Part shown: piece after piece, positions 33,105-43,300 of the stretch
Layout: each line of letters opens with the position of its first letter
Numbering within the stretch: position 1 is the first letter of the stretch
Assembly: GCF_000002235.5 (NCBI RefSeq)
Contig: NW_022145604.1
Coordinates: 5,429,077-5,493,076, forward strand
Length of the DNA: 64,000 nucleotides
DNA from: Strongylocentrotus purpuratus
Lineage: Eukaryota > Echinodermata > Echinoidea > Camarodonta > Strongylocentrotidae
Direction of reading: 5' to 3'
Position numbers and translations under genes: made by a program
Notes under the pieces: generated by a model
The model's input: the letters and a program-made list of their open reading frames with translations, nothing else
What the model was told of the DNA's origin: nothing
The model's database searches: none

Positions 33105-33400
33105 TAACCAATAAAACGTACATGTTGCTGTTATATCTACATCACTACAGTCAACGGGTGTTCGTTGCTTAGTCGAAATTCAATTATTCATTGATATCAA
33201 TTAATTTTCAAGCCAGACACTTAGTAGACCCAATAAATATGGAAGGGGTCAACGATTGCTTTCATTCTATTGAAAGTTTTGTGCTTCATGTGGAATCATA
33301 GTTTCAGAAGAAAACTGCTTTGAGGTCGCTCTAATTCCTCACGACCAACAGTTACTGGGTATGTAATAAATACCACCCACCGTACCTTTTATACCACGTC
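33105..33400 (+). repeat. Partial third copy of unit B start
   Basis: Matches 13108-13330 (atatggaaggggtcaacgat followed by tgctttcattctat, and tcaagccagacactt). Similarity stops near 33400. There is no TLR beyond it, so this is a fragment. Confidence 0.7.
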
Positions 33401-33529
33401 GCATCTAGAGTATAAATGGCGTTCAACAATCCTTTAAAAATAGCACAAATATAATTTGTCGAAAATGTCAATAGTACCGACTAAATTCCATTGCCGGTCT
33501 TATACTAGTTGCAAACACTCAAGAACAAT

Positions 33530-34250
33530 GTCATAATCGAAGGTCTATAACCGCTAACATTTCGTGCTCAATCGAGTTACCGGGTCGTTTCCCGAACCGG
33601 AAGGCACGGTTGGAATGCAACACTCTTCATTGTTGTTACATCAGTAAATGATCGGAGTCACATAGCAGTATGTCGGGTCCTCTTCCCTAATTTTATTGAG
33701 TTTGGCAGGTAGTTACCGCGTCGCTAATTTAGCCCTAACCACTGACAGTTCCAGCGGTAGTCCAGTGTCCTGGATAATGACGTTCTCAGAGCGGTCAAGG
33801 ACACGGTTACAATACATTTTGATTTCCTCTCTGGCGTGAAAGCGGGTATAGAATCGGAGTCACAGTAGCAGGTCCTTTCGTTTAGCTTCACTGACAAATA
33901 GATAACCGCGTCGCTTTAGCCCTAACCGCTAACCACATATCTTCGATACCGTCATTCCCCGAACCGGTAGACACGGTGGGAAACATTGTTTCTTCTTTGT
34001 TGTGACACCGGTAAAGATAGCACTCAGTCAGATCCTGTTCCATAGTTTTACCGATGATGACAGAAGGTTACCGCATCACTTTCTCCCTTACCGCTAACTA
34101 TTCCTGCTATAACCGCGTAACCTGAATGCCGTCAACTCCCGAACCGGTCGACACGGTTGGAATGCAACTGGATTTCCTCTCATGTCGCCTGCATCTCTTC
34201 GGTGTCAGAGTCGTTTTCCATTGTTGCCTAACATCCGGGTATCTTGCACA
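33530..34250 (+). repeat. Degenerate tandem repeat of about 165-200 bp
   Basis: The phrase cccgaaccgg..gacacggttgg recurs near 33591, 33795 (weak), 33957 and 34138. Between copies gttaccgcgtcgctt-agccctaaccgct and tgatttcctct recur. It is more GC-rich than the flanks. Short frames are not conserved between units, so it is probably non-coding satellite-like DNA. Confidence 0.6.
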
Positions 34251-34897
34251 ATGGAAGATAAAAATGAAGAAGCCCTGGAAAGCAACGCTGATTGCAAATA
34301 GAGCCTGAGAGAGAGAGAGGGGAACACAAATTAAAGGTTAAAGAAATGTGGGGAAATAGTAGTGGTTTGTTAATATTTTTTCCAAAAGACCACGCTGAAC
34401 TGACTTTCTTAGTATCGAAGTAGGCCGCATTCGCCTTCTGTAAACAAAAAAATCTTAGGACGTACAGGTCCCAAAAGGGATTTTCTAGAGTCCTCAATAA
34501 CACCTAAGGATAATAGCTATGATTTTAATTAAACCAGTCGGGTGACCAACATTTCGGAAACAAATACAGCGACCCGAGTGGCAACGTTGACTTTTAGGAG
34601 TGATGAAAAAAATCACTGGAAAAACAAAGCCTACATCTAAAAATAAGAGGGAAACAATACTTCAAGATAACGGATATACAAAGAGAATATTAAAATAAGA
34701 GAGCAAGAGAAAGAGAGAGCGAGCGAGATTCTTTTTAAAGGGGAAAAAGGAGGGGGAAAATAAAGAAGAAATAAACAAAAAAAGATAAAGGATGAAAGGA
34801 AAAAATGAAACAGAGAGTTAGGGGAAGTGGATTGAAGCAGTAAACAAAGATTTTGTTTTTAAGAGAGAAGGATGGAGAGAGGGGGTCGAGAGGAGAG

Positions 34898-34930
<33 letters not shown>

Positions 34931-34982
34931 TAAGTGGGAGAGAAGGGCGGTTATAAAATGACGATCTACAACGTGAACCGAC
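34251..34982. other. Non-coding, GA-rich
   Basis: A purine-rich stretch with (GA)n runs lies at about 34695-34730 and 34850-34930. I searched the minus strand here for a TM7 exon of the receptor and found none. Confidence 0.5.
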
Positions 34983-35134
34983 CTGAAAAATGTTTGCCGT
35001 AGCTTGGGGTTCGTATCCTGACGGAACGATTGTGAAGTTGACGGCGGCCGCCGCGCCGAAGATCCATGAGATACCGAGAAGGACTAGGAGAGCAACGGCA
35101 CCTTTCAACTGATTCAATGGCGTCTTTTTACCAT
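34983..35134 (-). CDS. Receptor exon: TM6 and third extracellular loop
   Basis: Acceptor cactcttag and donor cag/gtcggt. It encodes GKKTPLNQLKGAV then LLVLLGISWIFGAAAAVNF and ends ATANIFQ. The 152-bp exon starts with two bases of a split codon, but the preceding exon ends on a codon boundary. Confidence 0.85.
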
Positions 35135-35697
35135 CTAAGAGTGTGAAGGAGAGAGACAATCAAAACTGAATAAAAACAAAGCAAATGAAGTTTTGCTATA
35201 AACCTAAATCTAAAGAAATCTGATACACGGTATTGTCATCAAAATCACACCACTTTAAGCAGCGATTCCTGAAAATGTGATAATCTTTCTTCTTCTTCTT
35301 CTTTTATTCTTCTTATTATTATTATTTGTCTTCGTTTTTTCATCTTCTTCTTCTTCTTCTTCTTCATCATCTTCTTCTTTTTCTTCTCCCTTTCCTCCTT
35401 CTTCTTCTCCTCCTTCTTCTGTTTATTTCTGTTTGTCATGGAATTTCGGACTATTAAATATATGATGACTTGTATCCCCCCTCCCTTACCCCAAGCCCTC
35501 CCTTCTCTCTCCGGTCATGGCCTAGATTCACCACCAGAAGAACCAGGGGCGGATCCAGGAATTTATTCCCGGGGGGCACACGAGGGGGAGGGGGGGGGGG
35601 GGCACACGGGGGGAGGGGGGCGGGTAAGAGCACATTTTTTAAATTTTTGTTTGATCCCGAATATTTGAAAATCGCGCCGGTCGCAAATTCGCTCAGT

Positions 35698-35739
<42 letters not shown>

Positions 35740-36824
35740 GTGCACATAATTGCTTTGTGTTTGTTTTTGTTTTTGGGCGGGGGGGGGCACGTCCCTGTTT
35801 GCCAGTACATTTGGGCGAATTTGGGGATGATTTTGACATTTTTGGGGGCCGGGGGCACGTGCCCCCCCCCCGTCCTGGATCCGTCCCTGAGAACAGACCT
35901 AGTTTCATAGGTTACCTGTTTATATATTTTTCTGATGACCCGGAGAACAAGCCCGAATACGATGCTATTGAAGAGGACGATGATGAGCATCGGTGTTAAG
36001 AAGAGACCGTAGAAAGCGACGGTACTCAAACGACAGCTGGGGAATTCAAGAGATAGAACGAGCATGACATCACTAGCTTTTTTCTTGCATTTTGTATCCT
36101 AATATTCATCGCATAAATCTGCCTTGAATCCAAATAGGTTCATGGACCTGGTCATGATTATCTTTCATTCTGAGAGTGCAAATTTGTATATTGCGATACT
36201 TTCTTTGAAATAAAGAAATGATTTCAATAAAAACCCTGGGTTGAAATTATCATTACGATTTAATTTTTTCACAATGAAAATGTTTTGGTTTTAGAACGGG
36301 GCACATGTCTGTACTCGGTTGTCGGAATAATTGGGGGAGCATTGTCCCCTGTACCCCTGGAGCCGCCACTATAAATGAAGGCCTATATCAATATAATTTT
36401 TTTTATAAATACCAATTGGTATCATCTATAGATCTGGAAAGTAGACTGATTGTCAGCTGCCAGTTAATGATGTTTGAAGTCACTCGCTCATAAATAAATA
36501 AATAATTAAATAAATTACTGAATAAGTAAATAAATAAAATATAGAAACCAAATATTCAGAACTAGGAGTAAAAAAGTAGGACACTCATTCTTAAAACCAT
36601 ATTTAAGGCTTTGTAATCATGGTTACCTGAATGTACAATTGAGGTGGGTGAGGACCCCGTCGTAGATTTCAATGTTGACTGCAGCTGCTATGAGCACAAC
36701 GAATAGTGGTATACCTGAAATTTAAAAGAAATAATCGCAAATTAATCAATCATTAAGATTGGGCGACGGAGCAATGACGAGCGGGATACCCAAATATGTA
36801 ACATTCCTATCAAGCTCGTACGCA

Positions 36825-36859
<35 letters not shown>

Positions 36860-37157
36860 CGGGGGGGGGGGGGAGGGGGGGTTTGGGGGGGGGGAGGTTT
36901 GCGTTGGGGGGGGGGGAGGGGACGGGAACGGGGGGGGGGTTTTAACCCCCACCCCCCCCCCCCCCCCCCCCCCCCTGCGTATTGGTATTTATGTGTGTAA
37001 TTTGAGGAAACCCCCCCCCCCCCTTTGGTATTATTTATTATTTATTTTTTTTTAAATAAAAAAAAAAAAAAAAATTATACCAATGCTTACCTAAAAAAGT
37101 GTTTCTCTAATACCCCCCCCCTGAGTCGCTGCGAAATTTTCGGCCCGATTAAAAATG

Positions 37158-37210
<53 letters not shown>

Positions 37211-37244
37211 TTTTGGCCTAACCCCCCCCTACCCCCCCCCCACC

Positions 37245-37294
<50 letters not shown>

Positions 37295-37316
37295 CCCCCC
37301 CCCCCCCCCCCCCCCC

Positions 37317-37388
<72 letters not shown>

Positions 37389-40300
37389 TTGTAAAAATCC
37401 TGCGTACGCGCCTGATTCCTATCCTCATCTAGTGATTTTTTAGGTCGAATGTAAACATGTACCACAACATTATTTTGTTAGTTAGCTTCGCTCGAATATG
37501 TGGCAAACTAGAATGTTGATTTTCGGGTAAGAGGCCCCCATGCCCCCCCCTTCCCCTCTCTTGAGATATGTGCCTGCATGTGAACCACTGCTGATGCTCT
37601 GAAACCCTTACCCCAAGCCACCAGGCCGGCCTTGAGAACGAAGTACGAAGCGTGGGCGGTAAAGACCTTGACGAGGGTCATGTACATGTGGACGGCCTCG
37701 ACCCCGTTCCACATCAGCGAGACTAGGATGATGTAGATACGGAAGATGTTGGCGACACGGCACCCCATGACGTTGTTGCAGAAGGCCACGGAAGAGATGA
37801 GGAGGACGAGGAGGAGGAGGATGGCCACGCACAGGTTCACGTGGATTAGGGTCGGACGACCCCGCCGCAGCTTTCTACCGGGAGAAAGAAAATCGGATAA
37901 TTGATAAATGAATGTTAAATATACGTAAATAAATAAATAGATGGATAAAAAGGGAATTTAATGAATGAATATATACATAAATAAATAATAAATAGTTAGA
38001 TAAATATATAAATAATTGGATAAATATATAAATAAAAATAATAAATTTATAAATGAATTAAATAACACAATAGGATTATTAGAAAATGATGGAATTTCGT
38101 TTTTACATCTGACTCTTCACGGTTAAGATACACTCCTATCAAGAGCAGATCCAGGGTTTTATTTTAGGGGGGTTATTGAGAAGCAAATTCCGAAATGTAG
38201 ACAAAAATTGATAAGATTATCACGTTTTTAGGAGTAATCTATTTTCAGGGTCCATTGAGTCAAGAAGTTGAAAGGGGGTCACAGAACACAATAAGGGGCA
38301 CTTTGGAGGTTTAAAAAGGGCCGGTTACCCCCTTCCTAAATACGCTTTATGATGAAAATGTGACATAGAGTTCTAAAACGGTATCAAACAGTTCACGAAG
38401 AGGTAGGCCTAACTTTCAATTGAATGAAAGAGCTACCTTGATTTCGTGTTTGTTACGTCTCGGGGAGAAGGCCTATATCTGTCTCAGTAGTTTCGGGAAA
38501 GTAATACTTTGGAGAAAGCTGACCATTTCAACAATTAAATGAAAAAACTGTATACTTACGGAAAGATAGCGTAGGTTATGATAGTTAGGAGTAGACTGAT
38601 GATTGATACACTGTAGCCAATGTAGCTTGTTATAGTCAGGCCAAGTGAATTCGGAATTCCCTGGTGAAAAAAGAGAGATACGAATTAGTGGCCATCACAC
38701 GTTTGCAATCATGAAGACAACTAAAGCATGGTAAACAAACAAAAAGGACGATTTTGAATATAATAAAGGCGGGGTTAATGTATAGCCCTACGACTAGAAA
38801 TGTCAATTTTATATCAGTCTAGGGCAGTTTTAAGATAAATACCCTTGTTTAAATTTTGAAAAATTGCACATCAAATGTGGTTATATTGATTAATAAGATA
38901 TTTGACAGAATATTCTGGCTTTAACCTGATACGGCTGAGTGATATAGATAATTTAGATGTTTTACAGCGTTCATAGCCAGCACTCAAGGTGCTTTAGCTA
39001 GCTAGGCTATTCCGATTTCGGTGCTCACAACATTAGGGGATGTCCTACCTACACCTGGGTCTAAAGAGGCAAATGTAAATGAATGCCTTATCACCTCACA
39101 ATTCTTAACATGAAACAAAATGCGGTCGTAATGTTTGTTTTCTTGGAGGATATAGTTTCTTTTTATTTATTGGAGGAAAACTCGTAACAAAGACGGGACA
39201 AGAAAAAGGGTGTACTGTTATAAACTTACAATGAATTCAAGTGGTCCGGGTGCTGTTTCTGGTGTGGTCTATACGAAAACAGGCAAAGAAAATAAGAGTT
39301 ACATTAAGGAAAACTCTAACCAAATACGTCTACTTATTCACTACTTGTTCTCTTCTGGGATTTACTACGAACAATTTCAGAGTTTCTGAAGTGCTTTGGA
39401 GAGCATCAAACATATAATTTTGTCTTCAATTGGCAATGGTAGAGGGCGGTAACCATCAAAGTGCTTGCATTGACATAGTTTTGGTTTATGATGATTAGAA
39501 TGGCGACGACGACATGGTGGTGACGATTATTTTGCTGGTGATGTGTACGATAGGAGTGGGGCAATAAAGATCATGGTGACGACGATGATGTTGATGTTTA
39601 TAATATTAAAGGCAATACAAAGTTTTGGTATATGGTCATGAATTTGGTTCAAATGAACATATTGGAAGCATATGCGATCCTACAACATTCAGTGATCAGT
39701 GTCGCGGTTGAAATCGAGTCTAAAGTTATGAAATTGTAAATAATTAACTCGTTATGTTGTATAGCTCCCTCTCAAGGTCAAGATATTAATTAAGCTATAA
39801 AACAATGTTTCTTGACTAAAATTGACCGATTAGCTATTCCCGTTTGGAAATTATATATTTACAGCTACATATTCTGAGATTTTCATGGTCGCAGCTACCA
39901 TTGTACGGCCGTAGGCGCTATTGGAAAATCATCAAAACTTACCGGGAGCACCGGTAAATTTTATATTCAATTTTGCTTGAAAGCAGAAGTGGTTTAGGGG
40001 CTAAAGTTTCTATTTATGGGGGTAGAGTGATAAACAGTTATCTTGCCATCGAGGGTTTTGATGGGAAGGTGATAATGTAATAACATTAATAACCGACCTA
40101 ACGACCCTTAAAGATTGCTAAATCATTACTTGATATTCGGAGGTAAAACCTACCGGTTCCTGCGTTGGTATTGCATCCTTTATCAGACCAATGATTTCTA
40201 AGACGGTACACATACACACTGTGTAGTTATCATTTGTAAAATTCATCGTGCAGTACGAAGAATCCCATTCAAGTTCAACTGCCGAGAATGAAAAAAGAAG

Positions 40301-43300
40301 AAGATATAATACGTGAAAGGAAATGGTATATCTTAAGCCTGAGTCATTACGGTTTTGTGCTAAACGGTTAACCGTTAAAAGTATACGGGCGGTTTCGTTT
40401 AACCGTTTAATAATAATCTGAAAAAGTGAAAATACAGTATTTGTAATAGTGCTGTAGCTCGGAACCCTCCTGGTCTTCAGACTGTCGGGCTGAGCATTCC
40501 CAGCCCCGGGCTATGGCATAAATTGGGTCATCCTGATAAACAGAGACCAGTAATAAACAACATAAAACATGTCTTATTACTCCTCATCTGAATTTGAATT
40601 TGATATCATGATTAACCTTGCAAAGTTACTCTGTGAAGATAGCTATCTGTGACGTGTTTATATATGCCTTTGCAATGCAATGTTTGCACATGGTCAGGGA
40701 GAGAGCTCCCTGCATGTATCATTGCCATATGAAATTATGTGGAAGTGTGTATCACACACACCCAAGACACACCCTGCAATGAGCTGATCCAAGTTAGTGA
40801 CCAATCAGGAAGGTTCTATAGCTATGTGGGTGGAGTTTGATACCAGCATAAATTACAGGTTGGTGACCGCGCGTGCTTTCACCGTACCCAGTTCAGTGGG
40901 AGGTCAAGAAGCCACGCCCACATGTGTGCATGTGACAAGCATGAGCTCTCCATCTGTGTGTATGTACAGTGTATTTGGGCGCCGGAGGTTTGCATGTACG
41001 GTGTGTGTGACTGAGAGAGCATGCATGGGCTAGCATGTCCCTGCATGTCCCTGCATGGACGAGGCAGGGACATGAGTGAGACTAGAGTGAGTGAGTGAGA
41101 CTAGATAGAAAGGGTGGCTGTGTTAATCGGCTGAATTGAAGAATGATCAAAAACTTAAATTACTCACAATATCCAAGACTTTGTTGATTGATATTTCTAA
41201 AACTTCAATTATTATTGTTATCAATATTTTTGTATTTTATTTATATATGAACATTATTTTAGGGGGCGAGTCGGCAAGGGATGGATATTAATATTGAGAG
41301 AGAGAGAGAGAGAGAGACTCGGGGGAGAAGGGATGTGAGAGGAACTGACCATCGAATGTGTAAACATTTAGAAAGTTGTGAGCTGAGAGTGCAGTAATAA
41401 GAAAAGGTACATGAGCGATGAACACATTGCAGAGAGAAGGGAATAAAGAGGGTGAGAAAAGAGAGAAGGGGGCTGGTTGTCTTATTGTTTACAAATTCAT
41501 TCATGGGGATTACTGCTGCCAGAAAGCTGGCGCGCAGCGGCCAGGGTGTAACATTACACTGCGGTTTCTTTGATTATCTTTATCATCGGCTATGCACATT
41601 CCAAAATGTATGCAAATAACGGTTAACCGGAGCGAGAAATGCTAAACGGTTTTGATGAATGCGGTCGGATAACCGTCGGTTAAACGGATTGACTCAGGCC
41701 TAGTATATCTTTGTTAATATCATTATTATCAATTATTATTATCATTATCATTAAAAAAAAACATATAACAGTTTACATACACTATGTGATTAACACAACA
41801 AAACAAGAAAATAGCATAATTCAATATAAGAAAGAATATAGAGCACCTAGAATTTAGACTAGAGACTGTAGAAGATCAAACAGCTAGGCCATTGGCCTGT
41901 CAAGGGCTGGTCTCCAGGAATAAATTAAATTTATATAGTTAGGTACAAAACATATTTAACTACACAACAAAAGATGACGATCTTACCATGCTGCACAAGA
42001 TCAGGTACAGGTTCTCTAGAGCTATGGAGTCGAGCTGATCCACAGGCAAATCCAGCCCAGTCTGGTAGATCACCCTAGGAAACGGTTTAGGGGAGGGGGA
42101 ATATAACAATAATCCACATAACGTTATTAATAAGAGTCTTCATGGTTTGCTCTCATTACAAAAAAATGAAGATCTACCATACTTATTTTACCAGGACCTA
42201 TAACGTACAAGCACTACGTTTTAATAGGTTCCTCACATTCTACTTAATCTATTATATGAATTGACAATCATTGAGACGTGCTCATATATACTACATGTAT
42301 TGTACAATTTTTATTTTATATGTACCGGTATGTCTATATTTTTGGTAAAATGTGAGACAATAAACTTGAACTTGAACTTGAACGTAATAAATTGAAGCAA
42401 AACCAACAAAAAACTTGTGAAATCTCCAAATGAATTTTTGATCGAGCAACATTCCCGATTAACAGAAAATGCCGATTTGATGGCGAAGGAACTACGGAAT
42501 ATACATTTTATTTGAATGATTGTTCAACAAATGAGCCTTAATATGTACACTTTGAAATGTCCTTTAAATGGAAACAAGCAAATAAGAATCGAAAGGGAAC
42601 GTTTAATTTCCGGTGTATTCACTCTTTATTGGAGCAGTAGCACAAAATATGTCAGGACTTCAAAATTGCCCCTTTTTTGCCAAAACAATTAGGTTTTTTC
42701 TTTCCTTTTTATAAATATATTTAAACAAAATTCTTCCCCTACTTAACATGAGAAAAAAGCAAATGAAAAAACAACAACCTGTTATTACTATTTGAAAGAC
42801 AATTCATTGTTAAATACCTTACAAAGGCCTACGGAATTTAAAAGAGCGTCTTCGAAACGGACTTGACAATAATTTTCAATGTATATTTTACCCTTATTTT
42901 CAGAAGAAACAAAATCATATTTTTAATTTTACATTAAACAGCTGTTTTGCCTAAAAGACCCTCATTATTTATTGAAGTTCCCAAGTAGAGACACGCAAGT
43001 AGAGACACGCGCATTTTTTAAATTTTTTTTTTCCTTTAAAAAAAGAATTTATCCGGGGGATGTGTATGGTGAGATGAAAACCCCAAAGTTTGATATCCTA
43101 GTTACCTGGCCATCAGTCGTATGATAGAAGGTAATGGAAGAGCGGTTCGGGGATCCCTTCCAACGGCACACCGTCATTGTATGCCTTGGTGTATACCAGC
43201 ACAGTTTCATCAACGGGGGCGATCTGGGATAACTCGCTCACAAAGAATTTTCCTGTATGACGACGGTGAGTATATTAGAGAAAAAAGAACAAAGGAAATT

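Noticed and set aside
35454..35910. Extension of the TM5 exon through the G-rich tract
   Set aside because: A good donor (cag/gtaacc) ends the exon at 35916; the continuing frame only reads the hAT-like MITE.
37025..37432. Proline-rich and glycine-rich frames of over 100 codons
   Set aside because: They are produced by the C/G homopolymer.
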